From positions 710,135-774,134 of the forward strand of contig SJOL01007501.1 in NCBI GenBank assembly GCA_004794785.1: a stretch of DNA of 64,000 nucleotides, read 5' to 3'. The stretch is from Opisthorchis felineus (lineage: Eukaryota; Platyhelminthes; Trematoda; Opisthorchiida; Opisthorchiidae). Of this stretch, positions 1 to 11,790 are shown piece by piece; the stretch's first letter is position 1, and the number at the start of each line of letters is the position of its first letter. Below the pieces are notes generated by a model that searched no databases, was not told where the DNA came from, and was given only the letters and a program-made list of their open reading frames with translations. Both the position numbers and the translations under genes were made by a program.

Positions 1-229
1 CCGAATAATTTCACAAGCCCGAACGACGTAAGCGAAATTGTCCGACAGATTTCAAACGTTCATTATGCAACCTGACTATGGAGTTCTAGATAGCATGTCA
101 AGCGACCGACGCAGCCAAAACACTTACTGGGTCGTCGCAGAAGGCATTCGGCTAAGCAACCAGCTCGCTTTGTCGTGAACATGTTCATCTGTTCGGGCGG
201 GAAAATTCAGCTGCGTTCTGTGAACACTG
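1..229. other. No recognisable feature
   Basis: I see no coding, RNA or repeat signature in this stretch. Confidence 0.4.
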
Positions 230-303
230 GTTAAGTAGCGACAATGCACTTGCCTGGAACGACAGACGCGTGAGATTCAAATCCCAGCGCTGCCAAGGAG
301 ATC
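230..303 (+). repeat. tRNA-like SINE head (candidate)
   Basis: A GATTCAAATCCC segment resembling a Pol III B box lies at about 272-283. It sits downstream of a TGGTTAAGTAGCG segment that could be a decayed A box. The spacing is close to that of a tRNA. No cloverleaf is intact, so this is read as a decayed tRNA-derived SINE head and not a tRNA gene. Confidence 0.3.
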
Positions 304-1580
304 CACCGGTGCTGGCCTGTAATTCCAGGACAGCCCTAAACGAATTCCTCCCCTCTTCAATTTAGACTGGCCGGAAAAAACCGTTCCGGAGCAGGAGCGG
401 AATTGTCTGTGTGCATGGATTTTTGCGGATGCAAGACAACGCCGCTCCAGGCTAAGCACACCATTTTCCATAACTGTCATTGACCAAGTTACCTGGGCGT
501 GATCGACCGCAAATTTATGTCGCAGGAGAAGGTCCAGATTTCTCTAGATCAAAGTTTCCCTTGGCAACAATTGTCAGAATCCGGTGGGGTCTTTCCTTCT
601 ACATTGCGGCGTTTGTTGAGAGGTGCGTGGGAACCGATCATACGGCAAGTTACTCGGGCATTTCATCCTTTGTACAAAAGTCTTCTTTCAGCATATGGGA
701 GAGGTCCTCTTAAGGAACCAAATAAGGTGAACTTATCCTGAGAACTCATCCCTTCCAAAGATGACCCCTCTAAAGAAAATCATTCACAAGAAGTGTACTC
801 AACCCTGAATGAAGCTCAGCAGATCCCTACTAGGACAGCGGCATCAAGGTACATTGAGTCCTGGTGTGGCTAACTGTGAGTAAACCGTAACTTCGTTAAT
901 AAGATTTCGTCGAATTTGATATTACTGTGCCAGCAGCGACCAGGTACTTCGACAAGATCAGCGACTGCAGTTGGCCCTTTACAGTGGACTTCACCAAAAA
1001 CGAACTGCTCACCACTGCAGAATTCATACCAGTGTCCTTAGTTTGTGATCTTCTACAGAGGGCTAACCACCGACAGGAAACATCTAGTCCTTCCGATTCT
1101 GTTTCTCCGGGCTGAACTGGCATTTCCAGAAAACCCTCGTTGATTACACACAGCCAGGGTTATGCGAGGCAAACCACATCAGTCTTTTATAACTCAAGTT
1201 TTAGATATTACCGAGTGGTTATCTTCCATGAAATTCACCTGGTATATGCAAATTCATAATTCCCACTTGCAAAGCGCACTTATCATGAAAGTGTTACATT
1301 CCAAGAGAAAGCAATAAGGTCGGATTGATTCTTTGTCAGGAATCACGAACAAAGAATGCCTTCAAGTGAACTGTGGTCTTCTGATTACAAAACAAGAATG
1401 CCATCCTCATTCCATCTGCGGATAGGAATCGTAAATTATGAACTGGTCAAAATTTCAGAGCTCCAGTAGTACACATGCAGGACTGTTTGAATGAATGTGA
1501 TGCGCTCAAAGTATCCCAGCGTCATTTAAGAGTAACACCGTGTGAACGCAGGCAATCTTTCAACACCTCTTTGTCTACCT

Positions 1581-1583
<3 letters not shown>
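304..1583. other. Intergenic or intronic DNA, nothing recognised
   Basis: Short open frames occur here on both strands, but none has family resemblance, splice support or coding-like composition. No repeat family of this window was recognised in it. Confidence 0.4.

Positions 1584-1622
<39 letters not shown>
1584..1622. repeat. (TA)n microsatellite
   Basis: About 39 bases of uninterrupted alternating T and A lie directly against the left edge of the F1 element that starts near 1625. Confidence 0.95.
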
Positions 1623-1624
<2 letters not shown>

Positions 1625-1625
<1 letters not shown>

Positions 1626-1965
1626 TGAAAACTCTTTGACAGCCCACGACCGATTTTGTCCTTCTTGAGGCTCATCAGGTAGATGCAGTCCACGGGTTTC
1701 CGTCAAACTTATGTTCTAGTTGAACCCAAATTGGAAGCCAGTCATGAGCTGTCACAGCGCTTCTAGTAACCTTATAAGTAGCATGATACTTCCAAACGAC
1801 AGCGCATTGCGATACCTCGAATATCTTGCCCAGTGAAGCTTGAGACGGCCTGGTAAAGCACAGTCAGTTGAAGTGGAACATAAGAAGCAAGGAATTAAGC
1901 TGGGTTCAGTTGAGTCTGTTGTAAAAACCAAAGCCGTGTGCAAGGGAGAGTACTTGGCGAAGGTC
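1625..1965. repeat. F1 hammerhead repeat, inverted pair of partial copies
   Basis: The left part (1625-1720) is a minus-strand F1 hammerhead domain. Its core is damaged: the conserved GAAA reads AAAA and helix II is imperfect. A plus-strand F1 arm follows (about 1747-1965), beginning in hammerhead-3'-flank-like sequence, passing the imperfect palindrome near 1810-1826 and ending in the family's terminal segment, here GAGAGTACTTGGCG. The two parts face opposite ways, an arrangement seen at several F1 loci in this window. It abuts a (TA)n tract. Confidence 0.75.
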
Positions 1966-2066
1966 ACTTAGTTCTTAGAAAGTTTGGTGTCTTAATTTGT
2001 ACCTCAGAAAATAGCCTAAAAGCAATTAGTAATGGAGAGTATTTCACTGTAAGTGAAATCAATCTA

Positions 2067-2290
2067 TGCTGAAAGGCTGAGAAAATCTGTACAGCTGTTT
2101 CACTCATACTGGAACTCACCAACAGTGCGCATCTCATGGATACGGGTAAATTAACAATCCTGTATCCAATACCAAGATGATATGCTAGAACAAAACCCCT
2201 GTGCCCTCTGAAATAGGCAGTGTTATTGTTCTGACGTACACATGGACAACTGCCTCGTTGTTAGACCACTTAAGCTATCACCACGGGAAA
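2067..2290 (-). repeat. F2 tRNA-headed hammerhead-like repeat
   Basis: The segment 2067-2141, read on the minus strand, has the F2 body: GTGAG, an imperfect stem, TGAAAC, the palindrome ACAGCTGT and then ACAGA. The core box is degraded to TTGGTGA. Upstream on the minus strand (about 2230-2285) is a possible A-box-like segment, TAGCTTAAGTGG. The copy is old. Confidence 0.55.
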
Positions 2291-3479
2291 AGATAAATTG
2301 ACTGATGGACGCACGCTGAGGTCGCCTGACGTGGAAGCTGGTTTTTAGCTCCTCCCCGATAATAAGATGTCTGACGAAGGCCAGGTTCAAGCGAGCAGCA
2401 GGAAATGTTCCAGTAAACGTCCCAAGTAATCCTCTCTCCAGCAGTTCACTTATCTCATCGCCTTTGAACGGTAAACAAAGATAAACAGACCCGCAGTAAA
2501 TCTACCGATTGTTACCAAACTTTTCCGAAAACTAGGATATTCTTTACTCGTAGAGCTCCTTTTCAACCTCTTCCGAATGGCTATTTCCTTGAAACGCCCC
2601 TTTCAGAAGTTCATTCCTTCCTCTTGAGTGTTTACTGCCCTGTCATTTTACAAGAGTACTTTTGACCTTGACAAGCTGTCCGTCGGTAGTAACTCAACCG
2701 GTCCTACTCCTGTATTGTGAACCAAAATTTTTCAAATGTTGAACAAAATCTTCATTTTCAAAAGGTCTTTTCCGAGGGAAACTCTGGTTCTTGAAGTTTC
2801 ACGGCAACAGAGTTTGGTGGAAGATAAAAGTTAGTGAATTTAAACCATCGGAAGCCTGGAAACAGTAGTTAGCGAGTGCTGTAACTGAATCACTCATGTT
2901 GTTCAGACAGCGTATAAAGGAGTTTGAAACATTCAAGGTTTGGGGAGAATAATCGAAGCAAATACACTCAACGGAAAGTCCTGAAATAACTGATTCGCAA
3001 GTAATTAACTTGTCCCGGAAAGCAAGTCAGAACTGTTCCGGAGAAGTCAGTTCAAAAACCAGTACAGACTGCCCATCAAAATTATCGTGACGCTGTAATT
3101 CAAATTTTCGTCAACGCAATTTGGTTTGCCATTCTTTCCGAATAATAATTGATGGATACAGGGAGAAACTGGTTTGTTTTGGGGGTGGGAATAGTTGTTT
3201 GTAAAGTAGGTCTACTGTGCAAAACTAAGTGGGAAAAAGTTTTGAGAGGATTATAATTCTGCTAGCGAATAATTTATCTCGACGTCAGCGGTCTGAAATG
3301 GTTCAACTTCTCCCATCGGTATTATTGTTTTACTGCAGAAAAGATGCCCAGGAGGGATGGTCCAACCGGGAGCTTTTACCAAGCGACAGTGCGCGTTCAA
3401 ATGGTATCTCACTCCAAAAGGAAACAGATTGCTTCCAAGTAAATGAAAAAATTGTTTCCAGCTACTTGAGTGGGAAGTC
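2291..3479. other. Nothing recognised
   Basis: No coding, RNA or repeat family was recognised. The open frames are short. Confidence 0.4.
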
Positions 3480-3850
3480 TGACAGGCGTGTCAGTCGGTC
3501 GACACAACCAGGAGAGTTATTGGGTAACCTTTTAAGGGGTCGGGCAAACCAATCGCATGGCTCAAGCGTGAACACCATCGCCTGTTCAAAAGTGATGATT
3601 CAGATGTGTCCAGCGTGCTCTCGCGGAGTAGTGGTAACACGCTCGCTTCGCAAGTCAGATGTCTGGAATTTGAACGCCAACACGGGCCAAGACTATGCAC
3701 TGCTGATGAGCTCTAATAAGGGCTGACGTCGAGCCCGGGGATTCCGATGGCTTTTGGTATGGACTCAGCAGAATAATTGCACCAGGACAGGAGGACGACT
3801 ATCCAAATCAGAGTGATGTGAACGCAAATTCCGTGAGTCTCGCAACCACT
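3480..3850 (+). repeat. F3 SINE-like repeat with tRNA-like head and hammerhead
   Basis: Upstream unique sequence of the family (3490-3610, shared with 32880-33000) leads into a tRNA-like head at 3627-3680, with TAGTGGTAACACGC as A-box-like and GGAATTTGAACGCC as B-box-like. The hammerhead domain follows: helix I strand GCACTG at 3697-3702, CTGATGA at 3703-3709, helix II GCTC (3710-3713) with GGGC (3720-3723) around loop TAATAA. The GAAA and cleavage segment is mutated (TGACGTCGAG where sister copies have GAAACTCGAG), so this copy should be inactive. A 165-codon open frame over this repeat (3229-3726) is regarded as fortuitous. Confidence 0.75.
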
Positions 3851-4509
3851 TAAAACATACGAAGATTTTTAACAAATGATCCGGTAAGAGCCAGATCACA
3901 TCAACCAGTGGCCTGAAGTTCAGATCTGAACACTTTTGCTATCGCATGAGAAGGACAAATATTCATCTTGTGTGGCATATGTCTCATTATTAAAAAGGTC
4001 TCGTCGCGTCTCATCGTATGCCCCTGGGTAATTTGGCTAAGCCGTACACAAGAGAAGCGCGCTGACCTTGAGTTTCGTTTCTATCCAGCTCATCTGCTGT
4101 GCATATTCTTGGCCCTGCCGCGAGTTGGACCCCGGACACCTAGCATGCGACGCAAGCATGTTATCACCAATCCACCAGCGCAGGCTGACTTGTCACTTAT
4201 GAATATAAGTTCTGGAAATCACAACTGGACCGAGAATTTATCCACTGTAACTATTCAGTCTGATCACATTGCGATGGACATCTTTTCTTCACGGAAAGCC
4301 GATCTTCTCTCTTTCAAGAAGTACTGCTCTGGACCACGAGGCCAGATTCCAGCGATTTCGTAGCTGCACAGTAATCCTGCGGGATTTAAGACTGTGCCTT
4401 GTAGTAAGAGCCAATACTAGGGGGTTCTCTGTCAGAAATGGCCCTCAGTAGATGGTTTTGATAGGTTTGCTTCACATGTGGCTCCGGAAGCTCCTCTATC
4501 GTCTAAGTG
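3851..4509. other. Nothing recognised
   Basis: A 131-codon plus-strand frame (3968-4363) is present, but it shows no recognisable domain and has no splice or family support. Nothing else was seen. Confidence 0.35.
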
Positions 4510-5260
4510 AGGTGTGCACACCTTTAGCACCCTTGAAAAATGCAGCGAGAAGCAGCAACGAACAAGCGCATGATCCGGATCCACACAGGTGTTCCAGAAC
4601 GAGCCACAGTCAGTAATCGACCCACGCTACCTATGGCTAATATCGATGTGGTCTACTTGTGTTGCAATTTGGCTCGCATACGAGGGTCACCATGTGGTCA
4701 AATGGTTTCAGTTGTTTCAGAAGTTAGTACTGCATAGAAACAGTCTGGGGTCAACATATAAGTGCGGCATTCGCTGTTTTCTGTGCGTCTTGATTCCCTA
4801 GATGAATATCTACATGAACTTCAGAAGCGCTAACTCTATCTACTAGCGCATTCATATCCCCGGCAACCCTAACAAGCTCTGAGCTCTTAGCCTGCCTCAA
4901 CAAGACGCTTAAAGTGTCATGCAAGTTGTCTGTGAGTGTACCAGAGCCATCGTTTGTTGGAGCGTAAGCAGATAAGTTGAACAGGCAGCGTTTTTTAAAT
5001 GCTCAAGGGAAAGTCTCACTGCACAGAGCCGGTTATCAAAGGACAACCACTCGACCAGAGACCCTTCAAGTCGGTGGCCCAGAGGCAGAGACCTATTAGT
5101 GGGGTGGAGGGAAAGTGGAAGAAAAATCTTGTAGAAGAGAAGGAAGGGACTCGTCAGTAGAGGACTGTTATCGCCTATCGGCCCTGATATATACATCAAG
5201 TAAGGCCATCCGGCTAGTGAAACCATACGAAGACCGATGTGGCATGAGATTATTTCTAAA
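4510..5260 (-). mobile_element. RTE-type non-LTR retrotransposon, endonuclease-domain fragment (broken)
   Basis: Read on the minus strand, this encodes a decayed apurinic-type endonuclease domain of an RTE-like LINE. In order there are a DNRLCAVRL segment (about 5015-5045), SAYAPT (4955-4972), LLRQAKSSELVRVAGDMNA ending at 4847, a QVDHIDISHR segment near 4640, and PDHALV (about 4566-4583), the conserved C-terminal Asp-His of the EN fold. In functional relatives this domain nicks target DNA to prime reverse transcription. The frame shifts between the DNRLCAVRL and SAYAPT segments, stops interrupt it before PDHALV, and no RT follows, so it is a dead 5' fragment. The 105-codon minus frame at 4909-5226 covers only part of it. 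Assignment to RTE rests on motif memory, not a search. Confidence 0.8.
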
Positions 5261-7004
5261 CGTGAGATTTACGGTTGTACATAAGCCGTGACACTGCCAG
5301 GGCGCCCACAGCTTGACGGGAGGACGACTAGTGTTCTCAACCAGTCTTTAGCTCAAAATTTTAACCGCAAGGCAGCGGTGGTTGACGTAGGACTGTCAAT
5401 GCAGTCTGAATTGTTAAGGAGTCAGTCGCCACACATGTCGCAATCCTCAAACTGGAGGACCACGAGACTGTATTAGTCAGATCCTTACCCATTGACCAAG
5501 CTGGTGTGAGAGGCTGCGTTCGCGTCACTCACTCCCCAGTATAGCTGGGTGGCTTACCCAGGTGCACAAAGCACCACACTGCGGTAAGTTTCTGTCTGTT
5601 CGTAATACTGGAGGAGGATAACCAAAGGAATGCCAACAATAATCGTTTCGCAGCCTCACATAGTGTATGACACTTGATTCCCTCCGGTCACAAGCATGGT
5701 CCCGACTCATAATACTAAAATGTGATGTGAACTCAGTAAATCTATCTATGAATGAAACAGCCCAGTTCAAGCCTGAAAAATACGCTAATCTCTATAATCA
5801 ATGTAATCAGCTTGTTGTTGTGAATTCCGAATATTATACCTAACACGGCATATTTGGATCTATTCCACAATCTCTGCAAATGCGTACCGAATTGCGTGAA
5901 GCAGCAAAGCATGTGTTTTCTCTGATCTAGACAAACCCAGAATAACTCATTAACAGCCATACTCTATCGGATGCCCCCAAAACCATCGCCTCACATCCCT
6001 GCAGAGAGTCCCCTCGTGCGAACCAGGAAAAATCCACTGGATCTCTCGTTCCCAGGGTCTTGATAATCTAGCCAGGCCATACGTGACACTAACTATCGAC
6101 CAGTGGCGGTTGTGGTGGCTTTAATAAAGTATTGCGCTGTTACGGACGCCTCCGCGGCAGCAGTAGCAGAGTTTCGGGCTGGACAAACTTAGCTTTCAAA
6201 ATGACAGGATGTTACTTGGATGTCCCACTTTGAGCTGCCGGCCAACGAGCTTTATTGTGTGGATGCTGGATAGTCTTCGAGGAAAGACCCATCTGAAACG
6301 ATTACGAAGAGAATTTCTGGGGATACTAACCACAGTCAACGACGACAATAAAACTAGCCAGATGTGCACCATCAAATTTTGGTAGCGCGTGCAAATTTGA
6401 TTTGTATTTAAAAGCTTACAGTTAGGTCATACGGTGATCATACTAATCACCTCCATGGCTAATTTCTCTTGAATTGCATTTGGGATGTGGACGATAATGA
6501 TCGTGTATTTCTTCCAGAATCTTCCGGACAATCGTTTACATGTTCCAGGCAGAAGTACCATCGAGTGCTACTGTAAACAAAGTGTGAACAAACAAATACG
6601 CACGAACTAAAACCATATCAGAAACCACCCGTTCAATGGTTTTATGTCCCTTCAACTGGGTTACTGAGAGACCCTCCCGAAGTCGATCGACTGCAAACGA
6701 CTCCACCTATCGTTCACCATGCACAGGCACCAAAAGGGCAGCGAGTGAAATTTTGCATTGGGCTTTTTGTTGACATCATCCAAACAGACAAACGAAAGTT
6801 TGGATTTGGAAAGGTTTGATGAATATTTCAAGGAGAAAGTAAACAGTCATACAGTATGATTGAAAAGACACCTGGAACATGTGCGACTGCCGTTAATTGT
6901 GAAGTGAAAACAAGCGACTACCTAATGATCCTAGCGATCTTTTTTTTGTTATCCGGCGCCTCATACGTGAAGTTTTGGTCCGTATGTTGGATTTGTGTCA
7001 GCGT
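5261..7004. other. Nothing recognised
   Basis: A hydrophobic 94-codon frame (6856-7140, plus) starts here. It has no family resemblance and runs into tRNA-like sequence, so I do not call a gene. No repeats were recognised. Confidence 0.35.
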
Positions 7005-7075
7005 CTTTATCTGGCGAGGCAGTTTTCCTTTGATTAGGAGCTTGGTGGTTCAACTCCGAGTCATACTCTGTGTAG
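7005..7075 (+). repeat. tRNA-like segment (candidate SINE head)
   Basis: GGTTCAACTCC at 7047-7057 matches the Pol III B-box consensus. About 35 bases upstream is CTGGCGAGGCAG, a poor A-box candidate. No tRNA cloverleaf is evident. Confidence 0.25.
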
Positions 7076-7335
7076 TTTTACTTTCATTCCAAGGTCATGA
7101 GTCTGGGATCACCAAGACTCATACGAAAGCAGCCCAGTGACAACCTTTGACATCCAAAAAAGGCGGTTGTCAAAAGAAGGGCCACAACATGCCTCACCAC
7201 GATGTCGGACTTGCTTCATGGAGGAGCTGATATTTGGGTTAAGGCTTGTATCATACTGGAAGTCAGCAGCTGTCACTACCTATGAAAGGATGTACGTCCT
7301 TCAGTAACGAGTCCTCTGGTAAACTGCAACGAACT

Positions 7336-7580
7336 AACCCTTTACAAGCTACTAGACACGACAGTAAAAATCTAATTTGCTCACGGTGAAAAGTGAACAT
7401 TCTCAAGCGTCCCCTTGAACTTTCCTGGACGTTCATTGAATATTAACCAATAATAAACAAGCAATGCAAAGCAGTTCCATAATTACCGCACCAAACTTCC
7501 ATCATTTGCGGGGACGTTGTTCTGACACGTGACTAGACGCCACTCACATGTTTCATCAGTGCTATACACCGTTACATCCA
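7336..7580 (-). repeat. F4 dispersed repeat, copy 1
   Basis: This stretch is alignable by eye over its whole length with 19103-19345: both contain the ordered blocks AACTTTCCTGGAC, AAGCAATGCAAAG, GGTTCCATAATT or a near match, a GCGGGGAC block and TATACACCGTTAC. It matches part of 20532-20705 in the opposite orientation. No coding or tRNA-like part was identified, and the family is unnamed here. Confidence 0.7.
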
Positions 7581-8750
7581 TGTAGCTCATATTCGGAGAG
7601 GATCAAGTTTACTGATTTGTATTTGAGGCGCTTAGTTTACTCACAAATCTGTGGTTGGTACTATGACAATTGCCCCACAACACATGTTAACCCTGATGAG
7701 ACTGTCTAAATCTTGGCGTCCGGAAAAGAGCAGAGAGTAGTGCTCAGTATGTCCGAAAGGCTCACCTTCTGTGAAAATAAAGTGGTCCTTGAATTACCAT
7801 TATCTTTGGCAAGGAAAAACAGATGAAAATTTGGGTAGTACGTCCAGCTGATCAATTCAAGACCAGCAAGACCGACAGCAGACCGTCGAGGACTTTTCAT
7901 CAACCTCAAAAATAGTATCGTTCCTGTTTTGATTGGCAGGAACTTAACTTCGCTCTCGAAGAACCTACCTGTATAGAGCATGTGAGACTGAAATGAAAAG
8001 ATTCACCTCTTTGTTTTTGTCAACTACGGGGCAACGTAAACTTGGTCCAACGAAACTGTAAACATTGTCATAAAGTTTAAAGGTTTGTTTAGGTTCGGAC
8101 TATGCATGTTTTGGATGAACCTTGCTGACAGACAGATGATACTAGGGCAGGCCTGCTCATAGACAACTGAATCGGTGAATACGATTAAAGAACTTCTCGG
8201 AATCAGGCAAAGACCAACGTGGAATTCTGTTGATTCATGCAAGTTTAATAAACTTCGCGGGGGTCCGTTCACGTGTGTGAAAATGGAGTGACAGTTAATC
8301 TTCGTTAAAAATTCTGACAAGTAATAAGCATCAATAGGGATAAACACTGAGCGTAAGCGTTGCCTAGACTTTCCTCAAAAGATTCACTGAAAGCGTTATG
8401 GGGCAATAAACCGAACTAACCCATGTAATAAAAATTACGTCAAGTTAAGGAGTGTGATTATCAAGTAAATCAATACAGAAAATTGATTATTTATGAATGC
8501 TCATGAATGAAAAAGTTATTTTCGAGGCGAATTCCGTCTGCCTGTTAACTAGCAAACACAAATGGGCTGCATGACTGCGACTGCGACATGTACTGAATTG
8601 TGAATTTTCTAACGATGTTGAAATGGCCTTGGAATGATCTCCGTCAAGCGGGTAGCCTCACCGTAGCATGTCACACGAAAATCCAGGTGGTTTTTCTCCG
8701 TTGAGTCTATTTCACCTACAAAAGGTGAAGAAAGAAAATATAACCTTCAA
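7581..8750. other. Nothing recognised
   Basis: Two minus frames of 91 and 107 codons (7706-7981, 8024-8347) have no recognisable domain. No family repeats were seen. Confidence 0.35.
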
Positions 8751-8950
8751 CAAATACACTCATTTGCATATCAATTTGGCTTTCACGCAAAACTCAACTG
8801 AGTCCCTCGTTCACGATATTCTTCAGCCGAATGTGCTGCTGTTCAAGTAGAAAATAAGTTGACAGAAACTCGGGAACTGTGCCTACCTGATGAGCCCTAA
8901 GAAGGGCGAAACCGGTCGTGGGTTGACGAAGCGTTTTCAGCAATCTTGTG
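8751..8950. repeat. F1 hammerhead repeat: inverted arm plus intact hammerhead
   Basis: A minus-strand F1 arm (8751-8845, starting with the family terminus AAATACACTCATTTGCA) is joined directly to a plus-strand F1 hammerhead domain (about 8850-8950). The outer part of helix I is recognisable on both sides of the ribozyme (AAACTC at about 8866-8871 and GTTTTC at about 8933-8938). Confidence 0.8.
8881..8923 (+). ncRNA. Hammerhead ribozyme, F1, intact core
   Basis: Every canonical core position is present. Helix I is GCCTAC (8881-8886) paired with GTGGGT (8918-8923), with wobble pairs. The CTGATGA box is at 8887-8893. Helix II is GCCC (8894-8897) with GGGC (8904-8907) around a 6-nt loop. GAAA is at 8908-8911, followed by CCGGTC (8912-8917). 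The cleavage triplet is GTC, so scission is predicted after 8917. Helix III as written is only A-T plus two C-G pairs with no loop. ACCGGT is self-complementary, so a dimeric ribozyme is the likely active form. Confidence 0.85.
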
Positions 8951-10729
8951 AGTAGTTTTCTTTAGGAGAATATAATCAGCTTTCAGGCCCTGATTATCCG
9001 CCTAGCCAGAGAGTGCCTCCAATTTGTAAGGATTTTCTAAACGAAATTCAGTAAAACATAGGGGTGTCTCAGTGCTAGCCAGCAAAATAACCCTAAGGAA
9101 CGCGTATCGAACATGTTTTGTCCAAATTGGTTTGGGAAACAATATGATGCTCAGATATTTCACTGAAGGGCACCAGGAATGACATCTCTTGTAACGTGTA
9201 CCTCAAATATGGCTTACAAAGTATATCGATGTAATTGAGCTATGTAAAATGTGACAAAATGGTGAGAAATCACCATGAACAAGCCTCTAAATTACAGGAT
9301 CTGGTGAAAAATAACGCAAAAATATAAGAACGCATTCGGCTGACATGATCTTGTCCGGTAAAGTCGGTGGGGAAGGAATCATGCTCTAACATCATCGAGT
9401 TAGGCGTCAGAGTAATGGATTTACGTCCATTGGAAGATGTGAAGCCTGTAGTTGGTGCAATAGTCACAGAGATCATTCAAGAGGCAGGCTTGCAAAAGCA
9501 TTAGTATAGTCCGGAAACATCCTTCGAAATAATTCGGCTTGCATATTAAAAATCCGTTCCATTTCTATCCGTCTTTTGTCGCAAAGCTGTAAATACGGAT
9601 GTAACCAGCACAACAGCTCAGGATGTGATGGGAACTGCTCGATTCCACTGGAGTATGAAGCCACAGATATAGTCAAACGTCAGGAGAAAGTTTCGTTTAT
9701 AATCTGGAAAAACTCATGCACAGCATTTGGAAGGTGGAAGAAGGAGCAATCTCACATTAACCATTGTTGTTTTAAATTGGAGAATTCGAAAATAATAGGG
9801 CATCGCCATAATGATCACGCTCAAAAGCTTATAACACATGTCACTCTATACAAGCTCCCCAGCACTCTGAAGAAGCAGAGTCACGGAATGCAGACAGGGT
9901 TGCCTTCTAAGTCGTTGGTGATTTAAAATAGGACGACGTCTGGAACGCCTCCACCCAACAACCGCCGACAGCTACTAGTTTCTCAAACCTTCATGTGTGC
10001 TGATCGCGTTGTACTTTGGCCAGGTATCTACTTCAAGTGTATTTCGAACATACACCTCAGCTCTGTGTAGTTTCTACATTTTAGTACTCGTATTCACTGA
10101 CAGCATTCTCCTGAAATAATGGCCTGAAGTGATATTCGCCGGGATTGCATTTTATCAACATTCGCTCGCAAATTTGCGTTGGAATTAATCGACAAAAACA
10201 ACCTCCAATCCAGCTTGGTCACAGCACAACACTGCCAACAGCCCACTACCGACGTCAACTCCATTGGAGACGAATTAACCAACCCGGAATCAGTACTTCT
10301 CAGTTTGTAGCTATCCGAGGACTACTTGGTGACCAGTAGAAGGTTTCGGTGATTTTTCACGACACTTTCGTACGGAATCCCTAGGGCGATTAGTCAGCGA
10401 ATCACCATGACTCAATAAATCCATATGATGATAGATAGTGCAAAAAAGACTTGAAATACCCGGAACCGTGATCAGTAAGACATCCTAGTCATCAAAGTGT
10501 ATATACAATTTATGATAACACCTAGTGAAGCTTGGCAAACGTTGAAGGCATCCACTCAAACCATCTAAAGATGCGCTTGAAGAAAATCGGCCAAGTAGTC
10601 CACTGGCAGATGAGGCAGTATACAACACGGGTAGCCCTCCAGACATGATGTATGTCTGCAATTAATTGGCTGCAACAAAGTCTAAAGTGTATTGAGTGTG
10701 AAGTTAGTATGAGATTCCCGATTTTTTCA
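8951..10729. other. Nothing recognised
   Basis: A 116-codon plus frame (9576-9926) begins with a small Cys cluster (CKYGC and CDGNC), but no domain is recognised and start and splice sites are unsupported. No family repeat was seen. Confidence 0.35.
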
Positions 10730-10929
10730 GTTGAGATTTCGTCCTGCAGGTAGAGTCAACCGGGAAACACTACACAATTGTTTTATTCTTATTATGAAAC
10801 AACAGCAACAGACATCCCACGAACCCCCAAAAAGGTTCAAACTCGAAACCTCTCAGTTACTGGTTACTTTCAGCCACGAGCAGGTAATCAGCAGACAGGA
10901 TATAGCGGCACTTACCCTTCAACCACTGA

Positions 10930-10990
10930 GTTCACATCACGTTATCTCGTCTTGACTTGCTCCTCGAGTGACGACTTCTCGGTTGTTAAG
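10930..10990 (-). repeat. F2 5' segment fragment
   Basis: The block CTCGAGTGACGACTTCTC is shared in near-identical form with 21215-21245 and 38800-38825, where it forms the outer end of F2 elements. Only this end is recognised here. Confidence 0.4.
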
Positions 10991-11524
10991 TTCAATCGTC
11001 CTGGCAATTAGGCTTCCGTCTGAGTTACTTAGTTTTCAGCATGGCAACGTCTGAATGCTGATAGCTCGGATGAGTTTATTGGCCGTTGATCAGATGGCAG
11101 GCAATGTGCTCACCAAGCCTGGCAACTTGCTTGCAAACGTTTCGTCACCACACGAAGGCACGTCGTCACTACGAGCGTTGTCGTCCTCCGTGCACTGACG
11201 AGGTACCCTGGCATGGTGACGGAGCTTTGAAAGGAAATTGCCAAACTCGGCGAACTGATCTCAACAACCACCTGATCAAACGAGTAAAGAATTGAAAGCT
11301 GGAACACTTCATTTCATAGGAAGACTAGCAATAAAACCCCACAGTTTGTGGAGATGGGTTACTGGATCTGAGCGGATGGCCAAGTGATATTACTGCGGAC
11401 TGGTATTGTGGCTCAACCACATCGTAGTTAGGCCATAGTAGGATTTGGAAAGAGTGCACAGAAACCGTGACCACGGCACACTGATAAGTATGGCTTCACA
11501 AAAATAGAATAGAAGAAATCGACA

Positions 11525-11790
11525 AATGTTCTCATTTGAACACGAATTTGGGAGACTCAGTTGAATCCAGCTGAATCTCGCGTTTATGATGGTCCGCTTC
11601 GTGTGCAAATGAGGGTACTTGTCGAATGTGTCGAGCTTGCTTTATTTGTCCATTTAGGGTTCAAGTAAAACATAAGGCTGACGGAAACCCGCGGACTGTG
11701 CCTACCTGATGAGCCCCAAGAAGACTGAAACCGGTATCGAGCTGTCGAGGAAGTTTCAGCAATCTTATGAGTAGTGTGTGACAAGAATAG
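11525..11790. repeat. F1 hammerhead repeat, rearranged and decayed
   Basis: A minus F1 arm (about 11525-11595) is joined to the tail of a plus arm (TGCAAATGAGGGTACTTGTCG near 11604-11624) and then to a plus hammerhead domain (about 11660-11775). CTGATGA is present at 11706-11712 and GAAA at 11727-11730. Helix II no longer pairs (GCCC against GACT), and the cleavage region has an extra base (CCGGTATC). The ribozyme is judged inactive. Confidence 0.75.

Noticed and set aside
3229..3726. 165-codon plus-strand frame as a protein gene
   Set aside because: Its second half lies on the F3 repeat, with tRNA-like head and hammerhead. No domain and no splice support.
4909..5226. 105-codon minus-strand frame as an independent gene
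   Set aside because: It is a frame-shifted slice of the RTE endonuclease fragment.
9576..9926. Cys-containing 116-codon frame as a secreted peptide gene
   Set aside because: No signal peptide, only two Cys pairs at the start, no homology or splice context.
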